Assembly (NCBI GenBank): GCA_028583605.1
Contig: CM053325.1
Location: 47,810,987-47,874,986 of the forward strand
Reading direction: 5' to 3'
DNA: 64,000 nucleotides
DNA from: Dastarcus helophoroides
Lineage: Eukaryota > Arthropoda > Insecta > Coleoptera > Bothrideridae
Below are positions 1-10,818 of the stretch, piece by piece. Positions within the stretch are counted from its first letter, which is position 1; every line of letters starts with the position of its first letter. The position numbers were made by a program, and so were the translations under genes. The notes beneath the pieces were generated by a model that saw nothing but the letters and a program-made list of their open reading frames with translations, did no database searches and was not told the DNA's origin.

Positions 1-2400
1 AATGAAATTTGTATTTGAGGTATTATAATAGGTAACTAAAGTATTATGTGCTACTAAGTTATTATGAAGCTGCTAAATATTATGAGGTTAATAATTATCA
101 GTAAAGATTTAATTTTAAAGACTTAATTTTTAATGATACGATAAAAATTATTATTGAATTGAAGACAAAAATTCAAATTTATTTTCGAACTGTATAAATT
201 TTAGAAAAATTGTCCTTGAAATTTTGTTTAAAATTGAAATTTGGAATATGAGGAGAAAAGTTTTAAGCTAAATGTTTCTGCAAATTTCGGTATAACAATT
301 TCTTTTCAATCCCATATTTCTATAGAAATTTGGATTTTTTTTACTTGAACTTTTAGTTTTACTCTTAGAATTTACAAAATGAGTTTTTGAATTTTCTAAT
401 TTAAACAATTCGAGATTAAACTTTGGATTTAAAATAAAGATTTAAATTTCGAAAAAATTCAGAATTTTTAAAAACGAAATTTGAGTTTTATTTTATTCGG
501 ACTCTTTTAAATGTATAGTAATAATGCACATATTTATTATAACAATTAGTTGGGCACTTGGGTAAGCACTGCGCCAAACAGTGAGGGTACGTGCCCACCC
601 TGGCCGCTCCTTGGCGAACTCGATGGTCACTAATAAATCGCTTTATAAATATTATTTTGATTTTGTTTAAAACCTATCCAAATGTTCAAAATGTAAAACA
701 CTTTTCCATTCTTGTTCAAATTTGTAGGATATGCAGGTTGCCTCAGTCATAGTGTCATTCATTTTAAGATAAACTAAATAAAAATGAGTATGATACGAGT
801 ATGAGTATGAGTCATTAAACATTTCTTTTCTTGATATTTACGATGAGAAATAGATATTTCTTAAATCATAATTTAAACCCCTTTTGACGTTGTCACCCCT
901 TTTAAGCTGCTTTGACATCGCTCGGTAATGCGACAACTGCGTACAACTTGTCACTGGTAATCCGAAGAAACAAAACATTGTTTAGATTATGTCCGACAGA
1001 TGTAAACCTGCAAAGCATGAATAATATTTTTGGCTGTAAGGATCCAGAAATGATTCGTTTTTTCGTATGAAAATCATCCGATAGGGATAACGAATTTCAG
1101 AAGGAAATTAATGCTAAATCACAAATCATGTGGAATATTTTAAAAAAGTATGGGGATTCGGATTTTTTTTAAATACTTAGCGAAGAATCTTGGTCTCTCG
1201 TAAGAATTCACACAGCATTCACCAATAAACCTTTATTGTAACGGATGAATATACAAAATACGAGATAGAAAATCTGTAATGTCTCTGACATACAAATTTG
1301 GTGATTAACAAAAAACTGTTTTATTTGCTTTTTCTCATGGCAACTCATTTCAATTGGCTAATCTATAGAACCTTTACTTTTGAAGTTACGATTTTCTCAT
1401 TTACTTATTAAATAATGACAATGGAATGATGTAAACATGTAATTAAATTACGTGTTTCTCAATAGCATCCTTCCTTAATTTTTTCAAATTTTAATACGTA
1501 CGTATTCCACTTTCGTTCTAATTCCGCGTAAAAATGACACTTAAAAGTACGTGATTTTATAGTAAACTTTTACTTTTCTTGATAAGTCACGGTGAAATAA
1601 CCTCTCTCTTAAATAAAACTAATATTAATTACAAATATTTTCAGGAATCAGAGCGTTCTATTATAAATATGTATTTGTTCGAGTTTTTAAAGTCAAAGTC
1701 GCGGATTCACGACTTTTTGCAAATTTGAAATGGTTAGGGTTTAATTGGCGCGCTTAATTGGCCCGCAATTTTATGTCATTTCAAGTTCATGAAGAAATAC
1801 ACTCGTATAGATTTGCGATTTGTACTTTCAATCAATCTATTTAATGGAGAACTAAAATGATGATATACGGAAACTTCGTTTTGTAGTAATGTTCAAGCTT
1901 AAGCACTAACATTTTTAGTTTAGAGGCACTCCTTGTTCCAAAGCATGTCATTGCAACCGAGGTTACATTTATAACTTTAGGAACACGTTAACAAATTTCC
2001 CGAAGGTAAGTTGCTAAACTCCCTGTGCATCCCTTTCTTTTATCAGGGCAAGGAACCAGCACCAAGACTCTCAATCTCCTAAGTTCAGCCATGCATCAGA
2101 CCAAGTTTTAAATTTTTTAAATAATTTAAAATTAAAATCTTTCTCCTTCCTAACAAACACTATGATTTCCATTTTCAAGAAGTGCATCAAAAGATTTTTA
2201 AATGTATAATCGAATTGCACAGTGGGTCGAAATAAATATTTTTTGGCTACAACTTTAAAAATGATGAAACTTACTTAGAAATTGATCATTACAGAAAAAA
2301 TATTGAAAAAATTATCACCAATACATTAGGGTGAGTATAGGAGGTTGAAATAATAACTAATTTAAGAAATCATTTGGAGATAATTTAATCTAGAAGTAAT
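1..2400. other. AT-rich intergenic DNA without recognisable gene
   Basis: No coding region with a recognisable family was found on either strand. Roughly 120-500 is a run of imperfect AAATTT-rich phrases like the arrays seen elsewhere in the window. A tiny direct repeat of ATGAGTATG lies at about 784-812. A GC-richer patch at 560-630 is unassigned. Confidence 0.6.
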
Positions 2401-2429
2401 ATAAAATTAGTAAAACTATTATTTATTTA

Positions 2430-3350
2430 TTTTTTTTAAAGGTTAATCCACTCGCAAAGGGCAACCCCATTATGCCTTCAAAGCATCGCGAGTAGGATGC
2501 GGAAACAAGGACCGGTTGTAATTTTTGGGGAAAATTACTTTCGGTAACGAGTTCCATAGCTTGGAAGTTCTATAGAAAAAAAAGTCCCCATAGACAGAAG
2601 TTCTCACTCTGTCAAGCTGAACCGCATGGGAATTTGCTGTATCCGACTGTCTTGTATGCCTCAAAAATCTAGCCTTTGGGGGATTAATCCTATTACTGCC
2701 TGCGAGCATCTCCCATGATAGTACTTGTCTTCAACCGTCCGCCTGTGTTCTAGTGTTTCGAGAGAATTGGTCAAACTCTCATTACCAACTAAGCGAATCG
2801 CTGTTGTTTGTATTGAATCCAAAAAGCTAAAGTGTGCTTTGGGGCTAAACACCAAATATGAGAACAGTATTTTAGTATTGGCCCAACTCGAGCTTTGTAT
2901 AGTGAGTAGCTGATGAGATGTAAAGTACTTTTTAGCTCTAAAAAGAAAGCCTACCTTCTGAGAGGCGGACTTGGCAATGGCGCCCACATGATCGTCTCGA
3001 GAGAAGTTAGTGCTCACATTCACTTCTAGGATAGACATATTAGATCCCATCGGGAGGATTTTACCGTCCATCCCTTGATGTATTTTTAGAAAAAACCGCG
3101 ATCTGAGTTTTTGAAGCGTTGAAGTCGACCAGATTTTTCTTACCCCATTCCAAAATGATTTCGAGATCCCGATTAATCATTTGTATCTGCTGTTCCACTA
3201 GTCGACCTAAAGCAGCAGTAGATAATGGTTTGTCGGAGAAAAAAGATAATACAAAAATAGAGTAGCTGTAAGGGGTTTGAAATCCTAAAGTGGGAATTTT
3301 TCTAATCTGCATCGTTATGTTTAAATCGTTATTATAGAACATCGAAGAAC
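2430..3350 (-). mobile_element. LINE family A, 3' end of a degraded reverse transcriptase ORF
   Basis: Minus-strand translation gives the C-terminal part of a non-LTR retrotransposon polymerase in broken frames: a segment with DFNASKTQ near 3120, a thumb-like stretch between 3030 and 2720, and a tail with YHGRCSQ, RFLRHTRQS and LWNSLP between 2720 and 2470. The frame is interrupted near 2700 and 3060. Shorter copies of the same tail lie at 13660-14130, 16195-16500, 43940-44040 and 53035-53670, so this is a multicopy family. No endonuclease part is present, which fits 5' truncation. The clade cannot be fixed by eye. Confidence 0.75.
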
Positions 3351-3649
3351 AGCTCACTGAGCTATTTTCCTAAAGTCGGAAAAATTCAATCCCTTTTTGT
3401 TTTGGCTAGAAATCGCTTAAATTTATCCACTGTGGATTGGTATGATTATAGAAGTCATTGAACGTTACAACGCTTCAACTTTAGATTACAATGTTTCATT
3501 GCCATATGCGAAAATCGGTTGAATACGAATAATGAGAAAGTAGTATTTCATTTCCAGTATACCAGATAAATATCTGATGAATGATAACGCTTTATTTTCC
3601 GGTTTTGTCAATATCCCTGGCGAATACGATGCAAAGGCTTCAGTAAAAT

Positions 3650-4330
3650 CTTCAATGTACACTCTGTCAATTTAAAAACGTACCATCTTTAATATTTCAA
3701 TTGTTTTATAAAATATGGAATTAGGCAAAAACATGTCAATTTTATTTTCAAGGGGGACATCTTTTCGGCTGATTTTCAATTGAATTACATCAATCCTTGA
3801 GCTAAGGCGAAGTCAATCCCTAAAATCTAAAACGGGAAGAGGGGTTGAGTGATACCCATTTGAAAGGTCATTCAATTGCCTTTTCAAATATACCACATAT
3901 TTGACTTTTCGTTCAATAGTTTTGGAAAAATCAAGAAAAGCTCCTAAACAAGCTAGGTAATAAATGTAATTGTAATGAAACATAAACAAGTTGGTAAAAA
4001 GTAGTTTACTTAATTAAATTCAACAGTGATATAATCTGCTCTCGAATGTCTTCCTAACGTTCTGAAAAACTTGTACTTCAATTTCTCTACACGCAGCTGT
4101 AATTCTTCCCTTCAATTCTTCCAAATCTCGAGGCTGTGTTTTATAAATAATCGATTTAAGGTATCCCCACAGAAAAAAAAACTAGAGGCGTTAAATCGGG
4201 TGATCGTAATGACCATTCAATTTCTCCTCTCCTACTAATCCATCTGCCAGAAAATCTGTTATCTAACCATTGCCTAACCGGAAGAAAATAATGTGGTGGA
4301 GCTCCATCTTGTAAAGTACTCAAGTCAAAT
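3650..4330 (-). mobile_element. Half of a Tc1/mariner-type (IS630) transposon with transposase C-terminus
   Basis: Between about 4330 and 4030 the minus strand reads DGAPPHYFLPVRQWL, then RWISRRGEIEW and RSPDLTPL, the C-terminal catalytic part of an insect IS630/Tc1/mariner-type transposase. A frameshift in a run of T near 4175 breaks it. The segment 3650-3960 resembles in layout the terminal repeat of the complete element at 61010-62856 (phrases around GACATC and AAAGGTCATT). The N-terminal half and the second terminal repeat are missing; a LINE begins at about 4390, so the other half is probably lost or displaced. Confidence 0.65.
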
Positions 4331-4389
4331 TAAAGTTTCATATGATTTTTTTTAATTTCAAAGTAAATCCATAAGGACATTTAATATTA

Positions 4390-5720
4390 GCGATAACAGT
4401 ACTTTTTTGCTTGTTATGGTGCCTCATTTGTTCTAGACATTAGCGATCATCACCGCAATGCGGAAAAGTTGAGTGGAACTGAAGGCGAACAAGTCACGTA
4501 AGTTTTTTATCCAAGAGTAACGCCGTTTACCTGGGCCCCTTTTCGCTTCGAGCTTACCCTGCAGCATTAGTTGTAGAAGCCTATATTTGTTGTGCCTCAT
4601 TCTATGGCCGAGGTATTCCAATTTTCGTTTTTTAAGGTATATACGAGCTGCATGCCTTTATTCATTCTTTCAAGGACCTTTTTGTTGGTTACGTGTTCCG
4701 TCCAGGAGATTTTAAGTATGTGATGGTATAACCAAATTTCAAAGGCATTAATTTTCCCAGTAATTTTTTCGTTGATCGTTCCTGCCTCGACTTCATATAA
4801 CACTACATAGAACACATAACACCTTAACATTCGAATCTTTAAAAGTAAACTAAAATCTTTGGCAAAGAAAAAGCTGTTCATCTGGAAGAATGCGATTCTG
4901 GCTTTTTCAATACGGCATCTTATCTTTGCACCGTAATCCCAAGTGTCGTGCATGGTTGTCCCTCAGTAACTGATTCTTTGCACTCTTTCAACTGTTTCGT
5001 TATTCGCCATTAAGGGTCTTTGATCTGGATTTTTCGATATTACCACGTATTTGGTTTTAGCTGAGTTTAGGTTTAAACCATATCGGAGTGAGTGCAGGTG
5101 AATTCTATTAACCAAGTTTTGTGGGTGTTCAAGGCTGCCAGCTACAAGGGCTGCATATCTAATATTGTTGATATGTTCTCCATTCATTTTTATTACATTC
5201 TGACCGGCCAGTGCTTCCTGGATTACTTGCTCAGAGTATAGATTGAATAAAGTTGGAGACAAAACACATCCCTAGCGTAGGCCCCAACATATTTTTTTTT
5301 TAATGCCATGCACTCTCACCACAGCTCGTTGTTTCCAGTAGAGGTTACCAATTATTCATATATCCTTCTCATCTAATTCCGCCGATTTAAGTATTTCTAT
5401 AAGTCTGTCATGTTGGATGCGGTCAAACGCTCTGGAAAAATCAACGAAGCAGACATGAACATCTTGGGTCATCTCTCTACATCTTTGGATGAGCACTTGC
5501 AAGGAAAATAATGCCTCTCTGATGCCGAGACAGTTCCAGAATCCGAATTCGCTTTCAGAGATACACGGTTCGCACTGATTATATATACGTGAGTGGATTA
5601 CCTTCAGAAATATTTAAGTGATGGTGTTAATTAGATTAATTAATCGGTAGTTGTTACATGATTTTGACGAATATTTCTTTGGTATGGTTATAAATGTTGA
5701 GATTAAATAAATTAAAATAT
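4390..5720 (-). mobile_element. LINE family B, reverse transcriptase C-terminal half, degraded
   Basis: Read on the minus strand from about 5560 to 4440 there is a reverse transcriptase: FVDFSRAFDRIQHDRLIEIL (palm, near 5460-5390), SPTLFNLYSEQVI near 5250 with a changed active-site context (NIRYAALVAG where Y-A-D-D is usual), then KTKYVVISKNP and, after a frame break near 4960, the C-terminal part with TWDYGAKI, ILKISWTEHVTN, and YLGHRMRHNKY with KRGPGKRRYSWIKN. Two or more stops and frameshifts make it inactive. The loss of the D-D pair is seen directly. It abuts the Tc1/mariner remnant at 4330. Confidence 0.75.
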
Positions 5721-6069
5721 TGCCCTTTTAATTTTATTATTTACCAACGGATATGCAATGATTTGAATTGACCTAGGAGTCTGTTCTGACTGAATATATC
5801 AGGCATTGGCATGAGGCGTTATAATACTAACGGGCATTGGCCCCACAAATAGCTTCAGAGGGCGGCCCGGCGGACTACTTACAAGGTCACTTTAATAAAA
5901 AATGTCTCTTCATAATGCCTGCAATTTCGAAGTTATTCAAGAACTTAAAATAGCTAAAAAATAATACGTAAGTTTTTCAATTTTTTTAACAACATAGGCA
6001 TGTCTATTCCTGATGAGTTTAAATAAAATAAAAACGTGACATTTAGTCTTGCCAACCGTTAGAAAAATT

Positions 6070-7880
6070 ATTTAGATTAGATTAGACTATATATCGGTCG
6101 TTTCGTGTTTCTTTTCGTCCACCCCACCCCTCGACCTAAGGTGATCTTTTGTGCATACCCTGATCTATGTGGTTCCTAGATTTAAACTCTTGTAAAAGTT
6201 TATTATGGACCTGGGATTGAGTTTTTCCATATCTGAAGTGTCTAAGGATGTCCATCCGAATTGGACGTGCTTTATGTTCTGCAGTCTCCGCAGCTTCTGC
6301 GTAAAAGCGACATAGGTCTGTTTCAGCTTGACCCATTTTCTTGAGGTGGTATCTCATAGGGCAATGTCCTCTTAAGAGGCCGGCTAGTATTGGGATTTGC
6401 TGAGTTCTAAGTAGATCTTTGTCTTTTCAAGCGTTCCAAATATAAATCTTCTTACCTGTCGCAGTGCTGGATATGATCTCCAGTGCAAAATTCTTGACCC
6501 TACTTTCCATTTTTGATGTCACTGCTGATATATCTTTTAGAAAAACCAAAAGCTGGTTTAGGTCCAAGAAATGACGATGCAGATCCTTCTCTAGCGAGTT
6601 GGTCCGCAGCTTCATTTCCTTTATTCCTTTGTTCCATGTTTAGCCAATTACTTTAGAGTTTGTTGACAGTCCCAATCTAGTTTTGATTTGACAATACAGT
6701 TGCTAAGAGCCTTTATTGCCGCTTGACTGTCAGAGTTAATGTATATCTTTGTTCCTTTCAGGTTTCTTCAGAGGCACTCGTAGGCGCAGAGTTCTATTGT
6801 ATGTATTTCAGTTTGAAAGCCAGTTGGATTTTTTCCCAAGGCTTATTTGTTATTTTCTTCAGGTACTGATTGAGCGCCAGTGCGGCTTTTTAAGTCCGCT
6901 TCAAAGGAATGATCAGATACATACGTGGGTTGCATATAATAAACCAATCTTGCTTAAATCACAGAGCTATATTCCTTGAGGATTTCCATGTGACCGGCGA
7001 AGTCACCTTCTTTAAATTGTTTTAACTGCAGTAATGTTGAGGCTTCTTTGATCGTCTTCCTCTTCACTAAAAGGAGGAGAGAAGTTTGAACTAGCGTTAC
7101 TTCCATTGCTGCTGTTGGGCAAGTGTTCATTACGCCTATTATGCCCAGACATGCGTACCTTTGAACTATGTTCAGTTGGTTTTACGCTGTCTTTTTCTTT
7201 ATTTTTGGCAACCACAGTAAAGAAGTGTATGCGATCAGGGGTATAATTATCATCTTGTTGATCATTTCTGGTTTCAAACACCAGTTTTTGCTGAATAGTC
7301 TACGGCATGTCCAGAACACTGTCGTGACTCGCTTGATTGTTCGAGTCACATGATGATTTCAGGTGAGCTTTTGGTCTAGAACTATTCCCAGATATTTTGT
7401 CTTGCTTGAAAGGTTAACTTGAAGTCCATTCATAGTTTGAGCTGATAGGTTTAGCTTCCTTCTCTTAGTGAAAGGAATTATTATTGTTTTATTTGGGTTT
7501 ACACTTAACCCTTGTTTTGAACACCAGTTGTTAATGGTGTTTAGGGCTTTCTGTATTAAATCCGACCATATTATCATTTTTGCCCTTGATAATGACAGTT
7601 ATATCATCTGTTTAACTTATTGCTTCAAAGCCCGAATAGGTCATCAACCACGATGGACCACAGCAGTGGAGATAAAATATCTCCTTGGGGACACCCCCTT
7701 GATGCGCCTACTGTGACTGAAACACTACCTAAGGTTGCTTTGATTCTCCTACTATCTAACAAGGAGACGATACAGTTGATAGTAGGTTTCTCAAACTCTT
7801 TTTTGCTAGCTGCTGCCTTTATGGATGGAGATGTTATCAAAAGCCCCGTCTATGTCTATAAATCTACAAAGAGCTATTTC
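6070..7880 (-). mobile_element. LINE family C (RT plus RNase H), degraded
   Basis: Minus-strand segments in order from 7840 down: GCPQGDILSPLLWSIVVDDL (RT motif, 7625-7840), NPNKTIIIPFTKRRK and KTKYLGIVLDQKLT (7359-7577), a thumb segment with RRLFSKNWCLKPEM and NIVQRYACLGIIG (7300-7130), an RNase H segment with KIYINSDSQAAIKALSN (about 6750-6690), and a C-terminal tail with RYHLKKMGQAETDLCRF (6357-6136). Frame changes and stops separate these. The presence of RNase H after RT is typical of the I/R1-type clades. The 3' UTR near 6070-6140 matches the plus-strand copy ending at about 58540. Confidence 0.75.
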
Positions 7881-7899
7881 TTAAGAGAAATTATTTACA

Positions 7900-9750
7900 A
7901 TCATATTAAATTATTATTATTTATTATAAAATATTAAATCTGAATAATTTAAATTTAAAAACCGAACGAAGTTTTTATCAATGTAACCCTTTGTGTCAAA
8001 GAAATCCCGTTGCGCGGTACTAATATTGTTATTGGTAATCTCAATCGGGTTTTATTTTGTCATGTTCATTTTCTACTTTTTTAAATATGGTACACCGATA
8101 TCTATTTATTATTTATTACGATTTATGTTCCATTCCAGCTTTCTTGTTCCTCGTTCTTCGTAATTAAATGTTTATTCTTGTTTATTATGTTTAAAAAAGT
8201 AGACTCTAATCAGCATGACATTGTCTCGTACAACAACTAATAACATCAATTAAATAGTGAATGAAGACACCCTACTGAATAAATCACAACAGGGTTGGGC
8301 GTATTTATATTCGACATCTGCTACTAGAAGTTTGCATTCAGGAAACCTCTAGTAGATTCTAGATTAGATACCTGCATATGAGTCATCGCGATGAAAACAC
8401 TACGGTACGTTAAGGTGGTGCATTTTACGATTTCTATCACATCAGTTCGTTACAGTATCAAAATTTCGAGTTTAATGTCAACATTTCGAATTTTCCTTGA
8501 AACTTGAATACTTGTCTCCACATACTGACCATTATTCATGGAAATAATGGGCCCCTAAGCAAAGTTTTAGGCTTGAAAGTAAAAATTTCAAGAAAAAAAC
8601 ATTTCAGTTTCAAGTTGCAATTTCAAGATTGAATAAAAAATGCTGACTAACAATTTTTTACTAACATTATTTACTTTAAAATTTTGGCTTTTGTGTAAAA
8701 ATATAATACGAACATTTTAGCTAAATGTAGAGTTTTTAGAAGCAGAAAGTTCAAAAAAGGCCGATATTCGGGTTGAAATTAGGAAATTATAAATTAAAAT
8801 TCATATTTTGATAGCAAACTCGAAATGTAGAGATTTTTTTACACCAACTTATAGGTTTTATTTCAATTTTTTTAATTTTAAAAATGAACGTTAAATATCC
8901 AATTTTTCTACTTACTGAAGAAGACATCCACATTTTGAATTTATTGTTAAAATTACGACTTTTTTCTCAAAATTTTGAAGTTTTGAATAATTTTGAAAGT
9001 TAAAATTTTTGAAAAGGGTAGAATATTCGAGTTTAAAATCGAATATTTCAGTTTCAAGTCCCTATTCAAGGTTTTGATTTTTTTCTGCAAAATATTGTTG
9101 TTCAACTTAAAATTAGACTTTTTGCTTGACATTTCGAAATTCAATTTTATTACCTAAATATTTTTTAAATTTCAATTTTTTCTCGACGGGACATTGAGCT
9201 TAAAATTTTGAATTTAATCTAAAATTTTTAGGGTGGATAATTCGACACTTTTTTTTATAACTTAAATTTCAAGTTGTTCTTTTCGACATTTCAATTTTCC
9301 TACAAATATCGAGTATTAAGTCGCAATTTTGAAGTGTAGTTGAAATTTGAATGTTAAAATAGAAATTTCGACTTAATTTTAATGTCCGATTTTCTGATGT
9401 CGGATTTTCTGATGTCGGTTTTTAAGTAAAAATTTAGGTTTGTAACCATGACATTCGACTTTATCGAAATCCTTCTATAAATTTGTTTTCTGAAATGGAT
9501 GTTCATTATGCCCCGATTTTAATATACATGTACATTATCGTCGACATACGCATTACTTGTTGATTTTGTGCATTAAATAGAACTTTCTTTGAGTTATCGA
9601 TCATAAGGTTTGTTAATAACTTAAAAAGTACCAGACATCGACTTTTTAAGATAGCATTTTTTTCTCCGCTCCTCTCGATGAAATCTGGCCCACTGGGCAT
9701 TTGGCCGATATTCCCTATGGTTAATCTGGGTGTGTTCAATGATATGTAGT
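7900..9750. repeat. AT-rich spacer with degenerate AAATTTCGA-type array
   Basis: From about 8450 to 9480 the sequence is a succession of imperfect phrases of the form AAATTTCAAG/TTTTTCTCGAAATTT, with no coding content. The same texture fills 19300-22700 and flanks the element at 51796-55059. 7900-8450 shows nothing recognisable. Confidence 0.5.
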
Positions 9751-9873
9751 ATCAACTTAATTGGACCACCGAAGGTTAATTTTGACCAAAAAATCCCCAA
9801 AATGCAATGGGACACATGCGTTCTTGCCGCGTTCAGGTAATAAATTAACACAATATAAATATACTTCGCCTAA

Positions 9874-9939
9874 ATTGAAATACAAATCTTGTCCCCTGAA
9901 ATCTTTCTTGGTTTCAGGGGACAAGATTTGTATTTCAAT
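9874..9939. repeat. Perfect 28-bp hairpin, collapsed copy of a foldback element
   Basis: Arms at 9874-9901 and 9912-9939 are exact inverted repeats over 28 bp with a 10-bp loop. The arm core ACAAATCTTGTCCCCTGAAA is also the terminal repeat of the longer foldback at 21896-22108. A flank resembling AACCAAGGAC follows both copies, so the shared sequence extends past the right arm. Confidence 0.8.
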
Positions 9940-10760
9940 TTTTGAAGATAACCAAGGACCAGTCCGTGTTCCATCAAAAAAATCAAAATACTTGGTGTAT
10001 TTTTCATTAACCTCTCAGCAAACCTTTTAAAAAAAAGAAAACTTTTTGTCATTTTCACACTTCATTACAAAATTGTATGCGAATTAGCTCTTGTAAATTT
10101 GCAATTTGCTTTTAATGTAAAAAGTAACGCAGAAGTTAGTATCAAATTAGTAGGAAAACAGTATCGCTTAAACTGAATTCATTTAAAAAAAGATTTGTGA
10201 ACACTGAAACTGCTATCTCGCTACACCCATACGATTTAAAAATATGAATAGGATTGTTTACAAAATTATAAATGAATTTGTTTCATTAATTCTTAGAATA
10301 AATACTACTTACAATTCTGAATGCAAAAATATTTCAAAAAACATGATGTATGTCTAAATTGTAAATTGTTACCAAAATATACAATGATTGTTGGAATTTT
10401 CTCCATCTAACAGGAAGATAAAAGCAATGGCCTTACAAATATTTCTCTTCAAAAACATGACCCTATACTGAAAGTTGTTTAAAATGTAATATCCTTATGC
10501 GTTCGAAGATATCGCTAACATCATCGCTCATGTCAAATGCTCTTTGCCTTTTTAAAAGTTAAGTATTCGATGAATTTTATCCAAACACTCGCAGAGTTAT
10601 TCCGATATCTGAATATTTCAAATTTACTTAATGAAAGTAATAAAAGAAGATCGTGATCTAGAAATGCACAGGAATATTCGGACTAAATACGGAAATAATT
10701 TATAATATCTCTGTCGCACAATATCTATTATAATTATTTAATTTGATTTTTTCAAAAACT
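9940..10760. other. AT-rich DNA upstream of the cuticle-type gene
   Basis: No gene or transposon end was recognised. It precedes the TATA box at 10764 and so would hold the gene's proximal control region, but no specific factor site can be supported by eye. Confidence 0.4.
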
Positions 10761-10763
10761 ACT

Positions 10764-10799
10764 TATAAATACATGAGGTGGTTTCGAATCCGTATCAGT
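10764..10799 (+). promoter_or_regulatory. Core promoter: TATA box and insect initiator
   Basis: TATAAATA at 10764-10771 is followed 24 bp later by TATCAGTG, which contains the arthropod initiator TCAGT (10795-10799). With A at 10797 as +1, the TATA box begins about 33 bp upstream, slightly longer than the usual spacing. The 5' UTR would be only about 22 nt before the ATG at 10819. This tight TATA-Inr arrangement is common for insect cuticle protein genes. Inferred, no transcript evidence. Confidence 0.55.
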
Positions 10800-10818
10800 G
10801 GTGGCTAAGACATTCAAC

